A stretch of 36,644 nucleotides of DNA from Solobacterium sp. (GCA_017515505.1 JAFWFT010000021.1:1-36644), one strand, 5' to 3'. Positions 8,667 to 17,452 are shown, counted from the first letter of the stretch. The notes: generated by a model not told the origin, from the letters alone. Program-made: numbers and translations.

Positions 8667-10640
8667 TTATTTCTCACTCTCTAAAATATATTCTACACCA
8701 GTGGGTATTAAAGTTGACTCATCGCTTGCATATCCCTCTTGGTAATATTCATAAAGTTTACGCTCATCCGCATATGCATACACAATAAACCTTCTTCTGC
8801 GCTTTTCATCCTCTTTTGCATCAAAGATGTCCTTTGACTCCTTACCTTCTAAAAGTCTTTGATATGCCACCTGTAAATCATCGTATGAGATTGGTTGTTT
8901 CGATATAATTAGAGAATCATGCTTTTCTTGGATTCCTTTCACAAATAGAACCGGATTCTCTCTTCCTAAAAAGCCTTCTTCATCTGGCACATATCCATGA
9001 TCTGCCATGATGATAATCGCAGAATCATCATAAACATCTGCCTCTTTTAGCCTTTCCATATACTCTTTCACAATTGTCATCGAACATTTGATACTCAGTT
9101 CATATGAACCTTCCGAGATTGGAATCGTATTCACTTGCTCATCATATTGAAATGGAACATGTGCACCATCAATATGAATAAAACAGAAACACTTTTCATC
9201 AACTGTTTCAATATCTCTTGTTTTCAGTGCATGATAGAAATCTGCATTGGATGAAAAGAATGCATCTCCATCCGCTTCTTCTCGATTCTTCAATACCGAA
9301 ATCATCCCCGGGTCAGCAAATACCCTTTTTAATGGATATGGCGCATATAAGAACCATACATATCTTCCATTTGTACGTGCAAACTCAAAGATATTCTTGA
9401 TATGATATCGTCCTCTTTGGATATTCGAGAAGCGGAAAACATGATCACTATCATATGTTAAATCTGCTTCATACATCCCTAAGTCATAAGATCGATTTTC
9501 TAATGTTTTTAGTAATTCAGATTCATCCATCGCTTTTGTCTCAAATGAAATGAAATCTTCTTGATTCTCGTTCCATATTCCAGTAAGAATAAATGGAATC
9601 GAATATTTCGTAAAAGGATATGCTGCAACCGTATCTGGATAAAAGGTAAAATCACTAAATATTTCTTTATACTCTTGTCTTTCCCCTTCAATTAATTGAT
9701 GAACCTTTTCCGCATCGACAGCATCGATGATGAAAATGATAAAGTTCTGATTTGTTGAATATGTAAATAGATTCTCTTTACTCACCACAACTGGACGTTT
9801 TGTAAAGAATCCATTAGAAATAATTCCATTTAATAAAAGTGTGATTACGCATACACAAATTAATAGTATCGATATCGCATTCGACAAAAAGACAAAGACA
9901 TTTTTATTTAGCTTAATAAAGGAATATGAAACTAGAACAATGACAATTGTCCATACCACAATGGATGATAAGGATCCAAATGAAAAAGTATTCCATTGAA
10001 ATGTGCTCCCATCCAAATGAGGCAAATCACTGAGTAAGAAATTTCCTTGGATGAAAGAAGCTATTAACAATATCAGTGCAACACAAATTCCAAATAAATA
10101 TACTTTCTCATGTATTTTCTTACTGATTAAGAAAACAATGATACCAACTATCAAACCAACCACAAACATCAATAGGATGGTTGGTAGTATTGCGTATAAA
10201 TCATATCGGAATTCATGTATATTTGTGAAATATAACTGTAATGGTGCATAAAACATCCATAAACAACTTAACGCTATACTGATGAGTATTCCACTTTTTA
10301 AACTGATTGGATGACTAGAAGTAGATGTTTTTTTGAAAAATGCCTTTTCTTCAATATATTGACTCTTTTCTTTATCACTTCCATGATAAAGATCATTTCC
10401 TTCTTCAACTTTATCCCCACTAAAATCAAGATGATATTTTTTCTCTAAGAACCTTTTGATTTTCCGCCAGTATAATCCAATAAAAGTTCCTAACGCAATT
10501 GCCATTCCTGCAATTGTTTGTATCGCATAAGTCATAACAGAAGGATCAACATATGCTTCTATTCTTTTTGTCGACATCAAGAAAAAACAACAAATAAAAT
10601 ATAGATACTTAATTATTCTCTTCATGACGTTTTTTCCCAT
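8667..10640 (-). CDS. Membrane-anchored AlkP-superfamily (sulfatase/phosphoglycerol transferase-like) enzyme
   Basis: A 657-residue protein. The N-terminus has a signal-like helix, then AYVDPSVMTYAIQ and a second helix, resembling the short 'YxDPGTGSxxxQ' membrane module seen beside surface-polymer enzymes. Five or six further helices follow (about 115-275). The C-terminal extracytoplasmic catalytic domain has alkaline-phosphatase-superfamily features: FIIDAVD (Asp306), a putative Thr nucleophile (Thr344) in PFTKYSIPF, HIDGAHVPF (His489, His494) and ADHGYVPD (Asp547, His548). Relatives include LtaS and EptA-type phospho-alcohol transferases, so it may add or remove a phospho-group on a surface polymer. 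The start at 10640 overlaps the upstream fusion gene by 32 bases; Met at 10625 is an alternative. Confidence 0.75.
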   Translation of the reverse strand: MGKNVMKRIIKYLYFICCFFLMSTKRIEAYVDPSVMTYAIQTIAGMAIALGTFIGLYWRKIKRFLEKKYHLDFSGDKVEEGNDLYHGSDKEKSQYIEEKAFFKKTSTSSHPISLKSGILISIALSCLWMFYAPLQLYFTNIHEFRYDLYAILPTILLMFVVGLIVGIIVFLISKKIHEKVYLFGICVALILLIASFIQGNFLLSDLPHLDGSTFQWNTFSFGSLSSIVVWTIVIVLVSYSFIKLNKNVFVFLSNAISILLICVCVITLLLNGIISNGFFTKRPVVVSKENLFTYSTNQNFIIFIIDAVDAEKVHQLIEGERQEYKEIFSDFTFYPDTVAAYPFTKYSIPFILTGIWNENQEDFISFETKAMDESELLKTLENRSYDLGMYEADLTYDSDHVFRFSNIQRGRYHIKNIFEFARTNGRYVWFLYAPYPLKRVFADPGMISVLKNREEADGDAFFSSNADFYHALKTRDIETVDEKCFCFIHIDGAHVPFQYDEQVNTIPISEGSYELSIKCSMTIVKEYMERLKEADVYDDSAIIIMADHGYVPDEEGFLGRENPVLFVKGIQEKHDSLIISKQPISYDDLQVAYQRLLEGKESKDIFDAKEDEKRRRRFIVYAYADERKLYEYYQEGYASDESTLIPTGVEYILESEK

Positions 10641-12681
10641 TACATCTTTCTAATACACGACTTGCGATATAGTCCCCTCCAATATGACTACTTTCATTTA
10701 GATGGTAGACTTCTTCATGAACAAGTTGTTCAATAACATCATGATATGACTCTGCGTTTTCAATTAGTTCTTTTATACTTTCATAGGTTTTATCTAGATG
10801 TTCTAAATCCAAAGATTTTCCAACAATATTTCGAATCCGAATATTAAATGGTTCAACCTGAATATCTTTATAATCAGGATTCATTACTTTCATTGGAGTA
10901 TCAATGAATAATACTGGTTTACAGGTTGTAAATGCATATTCAACGGCAATATCTGACCAGTCAGAGATTAGTGCATCTGCCTCAAAAACGGTACTATTAG
11001 AACTAAAATCAGTTTGAATGATGATTTCTGGATTATTTTGATATTTAGTTTTAAGTGATTCCATCTTTTCTGGCATTAACCGTACTTGTTGAGGATGTGG
11101 ACGCACAATGATTTGATATTCATGCCCTTTTAGATTATCTAATAAATCTTCTAAGCATAAATCTACGATGTTATCTTTCTGCCAAGAAGGCGCAATAAGA
11201 ATCGTTTTCTTCGCATTCTTTGTATCGAGTTTTGCGTAGGATTCCCTCATCTCATCTAATAGTGGATACCCACATTCCACAATGGTCTTTTTTGGTAAAT
11301 GATAATACTCTTCTTGGGCAAGAATCTCTTCTTTTTGATTCTTTGCAGAAACAAAGACAGTATCAAAATGATCAAGTGCACCTTTACGATAAAGCAAATT
11401 GACTGACCCTATCCCATGTTGCACATTAATATACTCAATATCTTTACGTACATAACTTCTTTTAATTTGATATGTTTCTAAATCAGGCATTGTCATAACA
11501 ACAATATCTGCATCCATCTTCATCATCAACGTAATTAACGTAGTGGAATCAATATAATATGGTTTAATTTGCTCTACCTTCTTTGCGATTTCAAAGATTT
11601 GATCATTTGGATCACTTGTAATATAGTGAATCGGAATATTTGTATACTCTAATAGATATTCGATAAAACCTTTAAAATACTTGTAGAAACCACTACCTTC
11701 CGAATAAAATACGAGATGCTTATTATTAATAGAAAAAAACCGATTATAATCATTTTTAACACGTTTCGTGTCAATCTTCTCTTTTTTTGAGTTTCCTTCT
11801 AATTCATTTAAAGTTTGTTTTGTTGCATTTAACGCTTCAAAGTCAATGTGCTTCTTTGGATCAGCCATTAAGTTACATATATATTGAATTAAAATCGCTA
11901 ACAAATTACTCGCAACCCAATATAAACCAACCCCAGCAGGAACAAAATAACCTAAGTACAAAGATAGAGCAATCGAAAAAATCATCATTCCATACTTATT
12001 AAATGTCGTTTGCTCACTTTGTAGGACATTCATACGATTTTGTGCAAAAGCTAATAACCAGGCACTAATACCTGCATAAATTGGTACAAGTAATGCTTTT
12101 CCTTTATGAATAGCCGCAATCCAACTTAAATCATATCCCAAGAAATACATATCTAATTTTTGAACTTCATTTAAAGTTTCTTGTTGAATAATATCTTTAT
12201 ATGTATCAATACCATGAATCTTTTGAATATCATTAATCGTACTTAATTCAACATAATTATTATTAGGATTAATCGTTTCATTTAAAGAAACAGCACGTTC
12301 AATCATTGCGCTTCTTTCGCTTTGTGGAATCTGAAGAATATATTCCATGGGATGATAAATAACTTCAACAACACCCATTAATAAAACAATTTGAATGATT
12401 AAAGGAATTAAAGATCCTAATGGATTGTATTTATTCTTTTTATAAAGCTTTGTTTGTTCATCCGCAATGGCATCTTTATCTCCAAAAAAATCAATTTTTA
12501 TTTGATTAATTGCAGGATACATTTTTACCATTTTGATTGAGTTCAATTGAAGCCAATAAGATAGAGGAAACAAAAAGATTTTGGTAATAACAGTAAAAAG
12601 AACGATAGCTCCTCCATAGTTTCCTATCATTCTATAGCAAATATTCATAATGTAGCCAAAAAGCAACGCTAAATACTTCAT
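10609..12681 (-). CDS. Fusion: YidC/Oxa1 insertase domain + CDP-glycerol glycerophosphotransferase domain
   Basis: Start chosen at ATG 12679-12681 because AGAGGG lies 4 bases upstream; an in-frame TTG at 12732 has no site. Of 690 residues, about 1-275 form a YidC/Oxa1-type membrane module: NYGGAIVLFTVITKIFLFPLS with a basic residue (Lys34) at the usual groove-Arg position, a charged cytoplasmic loop (KMYPAINQIK...LYKKNKYNPLG) and later helices ending with GVGLYWVASNL. After a charged linker (about 285-320) comes a TagB/TagF-like domain (about 320-680, PF04464 type) with QHGIGS (421-426), APSW, RPHP (527-530) and SDWSD (573-577), the two His being the usual active-site positions. It should sit in the membrane with the transferase in the cytoplasm, using a CDP-alcohol donor. 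I know of no standard protein with this domain order. Confidence 0.85.
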   Translation of the reverse strand: MKYLALLFGYIMNICYRMIGNYGGAIVLFTVITKIFLFPLSYWLQLNSIKMVKMYPAINQIKIDFFGDKDAIADEQTKLYKKNKYNPLGSLIPLIIQIVLLMGVVEVIYHPMEYILQIPQSERSAMIERAVSLNETINPNNNYVELSTINDIQKIHGIDTYKDIIQQETLNEVQKLDMYFLGYDLSWIAAIHKGKALLVPIYAGISAWLLAFAQNRMNVLQSEQTTFNKYGMMIFSIALSLYLGYFVPAGVGLYWVASNLLAILIQYICNLMADPKKHIDFEALNATKQTLNELEGNSKKEKIDTKRVKNDYNRFFSINNKHLVFYSEGSGFYKYFKGFIEYLLEYTNIPIHYITSDPNDQIFEIAKKVEQIKPYYIDSTTLITLMMKMDADIVVMTMPDLETYQIKRSYVRKDIEYINVQHGIGSVNLLYRKGALDHFDTVFVSAKNQKEEILAQEEYYHLPKKTIVECGYPLLDEMRESYAKLDTKNAKKTILIAPSWQKDNIVDLCLEDLLDNLKGHEYQIIVRPHPQQVRLMPEKMESLKTKYQNNPEIIIQTDFSSNSTVFEADALISDWSDIAVEYAFTTCKPVLFIDTPMKVMNPDYKDIQVEPFNIRIRNIVGKSLDLEHLDKTYESIKELIENAESYHDVIEQLVHEEVYHLNESSHIGGDYIASRVLERCNGKKRHEENN

Positions 12682-12694
12682 ATAACCCTCTACT

Positions 12695-12723
12695 ATTCTA
12701 TACGAAAGCCAATACAATGACAA
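12695..12723 (-). promoter_or_regulatory. Possible promoter before the YidC-glycerophosphotransferase fusion
   Basis: TTGTCA (12718-12723) and TAGAAT (12695-12700) are 17 bases apart, each one base from consensus. The predicted start of transcription would fall within the AGAGGG site, so the promoter may be chance or give a very short leader. Confidence 0.35.
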
Positions 12724-12728
12724 CTTAA

Positions 12729-12918
12729 TCAAAGAGATGATAGTTGCTTTGTATCATACAAATATTGATACTTCTGTAGTTGATAGTAAAAAGTAAAACC
12801 GATTGCATCATTTCCCTTAAAGATTGGCTCAATACGATTAATCTGTGCTTCTTGAATATGAAGTTGATGAGCGACATCTTTGATGATTTGTGATTTTGTA
12901 TCTGTTATATAACTATAA
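12729..12918 (-). pseudogene. Frameshifted tail of the LicC-like gene, resembling the start of a choline-kinase-type domain
   Basis: Directly after the LicC-like open frame, the next frame over encodes DYSYITDTKSQIIKDVAHQL, then INRIEPIFKGNDAIGFTF and a TGA stop at 12729-12731. This fits the linker and first strands seen in natural fusions of LicC-type nucleotidyltransferases to aminoglycoside/choline-kinase-type phosphotransferases (...D.SYI.NT.S.I...I.PIKKG.TN.SF). The span 12729-13594 is one base short of a whole number of codons, so restoring one base (in TTGATTATAG) would give a 288-residue protein. The kinase part stops after about 55 residues, so it is truncated in any case. The match is from memory and needs a profile search. 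Confidence 0.55.
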
Positions 12919-13594
12919 TCAATCTTCTTAATTCATCGATTGAATCAAATTCATAAATACAATTAGGTTCATACCGTCTAATTTTCATAGGAAGTTCATC
13001 AATATGATCAATATAAATCGATTCCCATAGTTTCGAATATGTCTCCGGATGATTATAAACCTTATCTAGAACAGATAAAAACTTCCTCGAAAAATCCTTG
13101 GACCAAAATGTATGACCTAACATAACCCAAGAATCATGCCCTCCAATTGTCACCTTTTGAATCACATCATTCGAATCTACTTCAACACACCATTCCTTTG
13201 TTGCTCCATCCACAAATACCGTTGAATAGAAAGAATCATCAACTTCTGGTTCAAATGGATTAACAGAATAATAGTTATCAGAAGAACAAACATAGGAATT
13301 ATTTAAGTATTCTCTAGCCGCATGAATCGAAGAATGATTATTGCGAATATAAAAATCATTGTTATGAACAAGAATTACTCCAAACATATCTTTTAGATAT
13401 GAAAGCATTTCATGTTTATAACCCGTCACGACTACAATCTCTTGAATACCTTTTTCTTGAAGTTGTCTGATTTGTCTTTCGATTAGGATTTCCCCTTTTA
13501 CAGATACGAGACACTTCGGTATTTCATGAGAAAGTGGTGAGAAGCGAGAAGAGACTCCCGCCGCCATAATAATTGCGTTATCAACCTTTACCAT
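12905..13594 (-). CDS. licC: LicC-like CTP:phosphocholine (phospho-alcohol) cytidylyltransferase
   Basis: A 229-residue nucleotidyltransferase. The nucleotide-binding start is IIMAAGVSSRFSPL followed by PKCLV (the G-x-G-x-R...PK signature), then ERQIRQLQEKGI, VVVTGYKHEML, SSDNYYSVNPF and the late segments STVFV..ATKEWCVEV, MLGHTFW and IYEFDSIDELRRL. The order and spacing match pneumococcal LicC, also about 229 residues, which makes CDP-choline for decorating teichoic acid. The true substrate could be another phospho-alcohol. It starts 2 bases after the pheT stop, so it is read from the pheST transcript, and it precedes the glycerophosphotransferase fusion that should use a CDP-alcohol. The last residues (LIIVI) are probably out of frame; see the adjoining tail. 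Confidence 0.8.
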   Translation of the reverse strand: MVKVDNAIIMAAGVSSRFSPLSHEIPKCLVSVKGEILIERQIRQLQEKGIQEIVVVTGYKHEMLSYLKDMFGVILVHNNDFYIRNNHSSIHAAREYLNNSYVCSSDNYYSVNPFEPEVDDSFYSTVFVDGATKEWCVEVDSNDVIQKVTIGGHDSWVMLGHTFWSKDFSRKFLSVLDKVYNHPETYSKLWESIYIDHIDELPMKIRRYEPNCIYEFDSIDELRRLIIVI

Positions 13595-13596
13595 TT

Positions 13597-15987
13597 TTAT
13601 GAACGTAACTGTGCTTTCACTTTCGATTCTAAGTTCTTTAGAACCGCATTATGACTTTCTTGTATTTCATTATCGGTTAATGTATGGTCACTTGCTTGAT
13701 AGATGATGCGTAAGGCAACAGACTTATATCCTTCTTCCACATGCTCTCCTTCATAGATATCAAAGATTTCAGTAGATTGAATCATCTTACTACCTGCTTT
13801 ATGAATCGCATCAAGGATTTCTTTCGCACTCACTTCTTTCTTGACCACAAAGGCAATATCTCTTGAAACACTTGGATAACGTTCTAATGGTTTAAAGCGT
13901 ACTTTACTTGCCTTAGAAGCGAGTAATCCATCAAGTGATAATTCTGCGTATAGAACATGATTTAAATCAAACTTTTTCGCATATTCTGGGTGAATCTCTC
14001 CAAATACACCTAAACAAGTCTTATCGAGCCATACTTCCGCACTACGATAAGGATGGAAGTGTTCTGTATCCTTGGAATTCGGATTGATATGAACTCTTCC
14101 TTCTTGATATCCACATTTTTCTAAGAAAGAAATAATCATGCCTTTCAATGTATAGAAATCAGCGATGAGAGTTTGTTTATGAAGAGGGTCATCTTGGAGT
14201 TTTCCATCTAATAGGATTGCTAAACGTTCTTCTTCATCCCCTTCAGCATATACCTTAGAAATCTCATAGAAATGATTATTCGAACTTTGGTGTGCCTCAT
14301 TATATTGTGCACATTCTAAAACACTATTCATTAAGCTTGTACGAACATATTTACGTGCTTCACTCATAGGCATTGCTAAAGCAACTGCTTTACCTAGTGG
14401 TAAGAGTGCATTTTCAATATACGCATCATTCACTAATGTATATGTAATAATCTCATGAAGATTAAAACTACACATGATTTCTCTTGTTTTACGACGTAAA
14501 CGTTGGATTGGAGATAGTTGTCCAACCGTTGCGCTCATCAATGGCAGCGTCGTTTCTAAAGAATCAAAACCGATTAAACGAATGACTTCTTCATCAATAT
14601 CCGCACTTCTTTCAATATCCGTACGATAACTAGGAATGTGACAAGTTATTTCTTCCCCATTGACTTCTGGTTTGAAATCTAAAGCAGATAATACATCTGT
14701 GACTTGGTCCATAGAAAAGTTCGTTCCCAACAATTCATTACAATGACTTAATGTTTCCTTCACAACCTTAGGTTCGTAATCTTTCTTTCCAACAATGATT
14801 GTTTCTTCGAAGCCATCAGCTTCCGCATATTCTTTTAAAAGCTGAACCGAACGATCCATCGCTTTTTGCATTGCGAGAGGTTCTACACCTTTTGTGAAGT
14901 GTTGTGCAGCTTCCGTGATTAAGTTTAGGCGAAGCGATGTCTTACGAATAGAAACTGCATCAAAGTTTGCAGCTTCAATGAAAATCCCTTTTGTATTTTC
15001 ATCAATCATACTTTCTTCACCACCCATAATACCCGCAATGCCAGTTGCTTCACCACCGGTGGTAATTAAGATATCTCCTTTTTGAATTTCAAATTCTTCA
15101 CCATCTAAAGCGACCATCTTCATTTCTCGATCATCCACGACCGTAATATCACCCTTAGGTAATTTAGAATAATCATAATAGTGTAATGGTTGTCCTGTTT
15201 CTAACATCACAAAGTTTGAAATATCTACTACATTATTAATGGAATTAATACCTGCTGCATGAAGATAGTTCACCATCCATTTTGGAGTTGGACCAACCTT
15301 TACATGATTGACGACTTTCCCATAGAAAGTCGGACACTTTTCCGTTTCTAAAACAACTTTAAAGTTTGTTGGTTCACCAACATGGCTCTTTCCTTCATAA
15401 TCAGGCCAATGAACTTCTTTATGGAGTATAGCACCAACTTCTTTCGCCATATTCCACATCGCATTACAATCTGCACGATTTGGAGTTAAAGAAACATCAA
15501 GAATCGTATCATCTAAACCAAGATACGCAAATACATTTCTTTCTCCAACTGGTGCATCTTCAGGAAGTTCTTCAATGCCAGAAAGTTGAACTTCACTTAA
15601 CCAATGTTTATCAACTCCTAGTTCCATTAACGAACATAGCATTCCATTACTTTCTTGGCCTCGTACTGGTTTAGTTGTAATCTTTCCACCAGGTAGTTCT
15701 GCCCCATTTAATGCGACAATAACCTTTAATCCTTTACGACAGTTTGGCGCCCCACAAACAATCTGTAAGACTTCATCCCCAACACGCGTTTGGGTTACAT
15801 GAAGATGATCACTATCTGGATGATCGACGCATTCTAAGACTTCTCCAATCACCAGGTTTGTGCCCTGTGCCATTGGTTCAACTCCTTCAACTTCTAAACC
15901 GGCAGTTGTCATTTTATCGGCGAGTTCATAAGGAGTAATATCACTTAAATCAATATATTCATTTAACCATTTATAACTTAATTTCAT
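13597..15987 (-). CDS. pheT: Phenylalanyl-tRNA synthetase beta subunit
   Basis: A 796-residue beta chain of the alpha2-beta2 enzyme that charges tRNA-Phe. It opens MKLSYKWLNEYIDLSD, then the EMAP-type tRNA-binding domain (about 40-150, with HPDSDHLHVTQ and IVCGAPNCRKG). The B3/B4 editing domain follows (LTPNRADCNAMWNMAKEVG and NVVDISNFVMLETGQPLHYY), then the B5 domain, the catalytic-like core and the C-terminal FDX-ACB anticodon-arm domain (RYPSVSRDIAFVV to the end). Length is typical for the family. It begins 12 bases after pheS, with AGGGAGG 7 bases before the ATG, and is T-box controlled through pheS. Confidence 0.97.
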   Translation of the reverse strand: MKLSYKWLNEYIDLSDITPYELADKMTTAGLEVEGVEPMAQGTNLVIGEVLECVDHPDSDHLHVTQTRVGDEVLQIVCGAPNCRKGLKVIVALNGAELPGGKITTKPVRGQESNGMLCSLMELGVDKHWLSEVQLSGIEELPEDAPVGERNVFAYLGLDDTILDVSLTPNRADCNAMWNMAKEVGAILHKEVHWPDYEGKSHVGEPTNFKVVLETEKCPTFYGKVVNHVKVGPTPKWMVNYLHAAGINSINNVVDISNFVMLETGQPLHYYDYSKLPKGDITVVDDREMKMVALDGEEFEIQKGDILITTGGEATGIAGIMGGEESMIDENTKGIFIEAANFDAVSIRKTSLRLNLITEAAQHFTKGVEPLAMQKAMDRSVQLLKEYAEADGFEETIIVGKKDYEPKVVKETLSHCNELLGTNFSMDQVTDVLSALDFKPEVNGEEITCHIPSYRTDIERSADIDEEVIRLIGFDSLETTLPLMSATVGQLSPIQRLRRKTREIMCSFNLHEIITYTLVNDAYIENALLPLGKAVALAMPMSEARKYVRTSLMNSVLECAQYNEAHQSSNNHFYEISKVYAEGDEEERLAILLDGKLQDDPLHKQTLIADFYTLKGMIISFLEKCGYQEGRVHINPNSKDTEHFHPYRSAEVWLDKTCLGVFGEIHPEYAKKFDLNHVLYAELSLDGLLASKASKVRFKPLERYPSVSRDIAFVVKKEVSAKEILDAIHKAGSKMIQSTEIFDIYEGEHVEEGYKSVALRIIYQASDHTLTDNEIQESHNAVLKNLESKVKAQLRS

Positions 15988-15999
15988 GATAAACCTCCC

Positions 16000-17037
16000 T
16001 TAGTCAAAGCGATTAAACGTTTCTAAGAAACGTACATCATTAATATAGAAATTTCGAATATCATCAATGCCATACTTTAACATCGCTACTCTTTCTAGAC
16101 CTACTCCAAAAGCAAATCCAGAACACTTACGCGAATCAAACCCATTCATTTCTAAGACTCTTGGATGAACCATCCCAGCACCTAAGATTTCAATCCATCC
16201 ACTTCCCTTACAAACATTACATCCTTTCCCGTTACAAAATGGACAAGATACATCCACTTCAACAGATGGTTCAGTAAATGGGAAGTAACTAGGACGGAAA
16301 CGAACTTGTCTTCCTTCTCCAAACATGACATCAGCCATATACTTTAATGTTCCTTTTAAATCCGCTAAGGTAATATGTTCACCGACCACAAGTCCTTCAC
16401 ATTGCGTGAATTGATGACTATGGGTCGCATCATCATCATCTCTACGATACACTTTGCCAGGACAAATAAGTTTAATCGGAAGTTCGCCATGTGCTTTTTC
16501 CAATTCGCGCATTTGAATGGCAGTTGTGTGCGTTCTTAATAATGTTTCTGGATTAATATAGAATGTATCCTGCATATCTCTAGCCGGATGATCATGTGGA
16601 ATATTAGCTAACTCAAAGTTGTAGTAATCTTTTTCCACTTCAGGTCCTTCCGCAACCTTATATCCCATTCCGACAAATAAATCTTCAATTTCTTGTTGGA
16701 TAAGAATTAAAGGATGGATGGTTCCTAAAGTCATCTTATTTCCAGCTAACGTAATATCGATTTTTTCTTTTTCTAACTTAGAAGAAAGAGCTCCTTTTGA
16801 AAGAACTTCTTGCTTGGCTTCTAAGGCTTTTGTAACTTCATCTTTACAGATATTCACCTTTTGTCCAAACGCAGGTTTTTCTTCCTTACTTAAGTCTCTC
16901 ATTAAAGACATCAACTCCTGAATCTTACCCTTCTTTCCTAGATAAGTAATACGAAGCTGTTGTAAGGATTCGACATTATCTGCCTTTTCAATCTCTGATA
17001 GTGCTTCTTCTTGTACTTGTGTGATCTTTTCAATCAT
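16000..17037 (-). CDS. pheS: Phenylalanyl-tRNA synthetase alpha subunit
   Basis: The catalytic alpha chain, 345 residues when started at ATG 17035-17037, which has AAGGAGG 9 bases upstream. An in-frame Met 11 codons earlier lies inside the T-box terminator region and is rejected. The N-terminal coiled-coil (to about 85) has [12 protein letters not shown]. The class II core has [12 protein letters not shown] (motif 1 area), [28 protein letters not shown] (motif 2), [12 protein letters not shown] and [13 protein letters not shown] (motif 3). The [17 protein letters not shown] cysteine cluster is normal in bacterial PheS. It is the first gene of the T-box operon pheS-pheT-licC. Confidence 0.97.
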   Translation of the reverse strand: MIEKITQVQEEALSEIEKADNVESLQQLRITYLGKKGKIQELMSLMRDLSKEEKPAFGQKVNICKDEVTKALEAKQEVLSKGALSSKLEKEKIDITLAGNKMTLGTIHPLILIQQEIEDLFVGMGYKVAEGPEVEKDYYNFELANIPHDHPARDMQDTFYINPETLLRTHTTAIQMRELEKAHGELPIKLICPGKVYRRDDDDATHSHQFTQCEGLVVGEHITLADLKGTLKYMADVMFGEGRQVRFRPSYFPFTEPSVEVDVSCPFCNGKGCNVCKGSGWIEILGAGMVHPRVLEMNGFDSRKCSGFAFGVGLERVAMLKYGIDDIRNFYINDVRFLETFNRFD

Positions 17038-17057
17038 CTTAAGATCCTCCTTCAAAT

Positions 17058-17277
17058 AAAAAATTCCCACAAATATTGCAGGAACGTAAATTACGCGGTA
17101 CCATCCTGTTTCGTATCCTATCGATACGCACTTAATTCATCTTTAACGCAGATTTACGGAGAGGATTAATCTCGCTGGAAAAGTGAATTCATTGAAGACT
17201 TCTAGAGGAACTTTTCACCAACTGTTCCCTCTCTTACTAGAGCACTTTCAACTACTACTCTTTTCTCATAACACTTT
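17058..17277 (-). promoter_or_regulatory. T-box leader (tRNA-Phe-responsive) of pheST
   Basis: The leader RNA, read on the minus strand, carries GGATGGTACCGCG (17094-17106), the conserved T-box antiterminator sequence that binds the 3' end of uncharged tRNA. Upstream is a long Stem I with GAGAGGGAAC and GGTGAAAAG elements. A UUC codon (17185-17187) in GAAUUCACUUUUCC fits the specifier position and matches phenylalanine. The competing terminator has arms TTCCTGCAA and TTGTGGGAA (17064-17084) and a run of six T. Starved tRNA-Phe should allow read-through into pheS, pheT and the genes behind them. Confidence 0.93.
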
Positions 17278-17283
17278 AAAAGA

Positions 17284-17312
17284 ATTATAATGCAGAAATG
17301 AACTTCTGAAAA
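17284..17312 (-). promoter_or_regulatory. Promoter of the T-box/pheST operon
   Basis: TATAAT (17284-17289) preceded at 17 bases by TTTTCA (17307-17312), four of six bases of the -35 consensus. It is placed just ahead of the T-box Stem I. Confidence 0.6.
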
Positions 17313-17325
17313 CCTTTTTTACATG

Positions 17326-17354
17326 AAAAAAACCAGTATCGCTTATACTGGTTT
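17326..17354 (-). terminator. Terminator after tRNA-Leu
   Basis: A ten-base-pair hairpin (AAACCAGTAT at 17330-17339, ATACTGGTTT at 17345-17354) is followed on the minus strand by seven T residues. It separates the tRNA from the T-box promoter. Confidence 0.88.
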
Positions 17355-17365
17355 AACAAGTATGA

Positions 17366-17452
17366 TGGTGCCGCTGGTCGGACTCGAACCGACATGATAT
17401 TGCTATCGGCAGATTTTGAGTCTACTGCGTCTACCAGTTTCGCCACAGCGGC
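17366..17452 (-). tRNA. tRNA-Leu (CAA anticodon)
   Basis: An 87-base class II tRNA with acceptor arms GCCGCTG and CAGCGGC, D-arm TGGTAGACGCAG, anticodon loop CTCAAAA (anticodon CAA, reads UUG), a variable arm typical of leucine tRNAs, the T-loop GGTTCGAGTCC and an encoded CCA end. Confidence 0.95.

Noticed and set aside
12682-12732. TTG start adding 17 residues to the YidC fusion protein
   Set aside because: No ribosome-binding site, while ATG 12681 has AGAGGG directly upstream, and the added residues overlap the licC tail.
17038-17070. Extra 11 residues at the pheS N-terminus
   Set aside because: They are encoded inside the T-box terminator and its T run; AAGGAGG fits ATG 17037.
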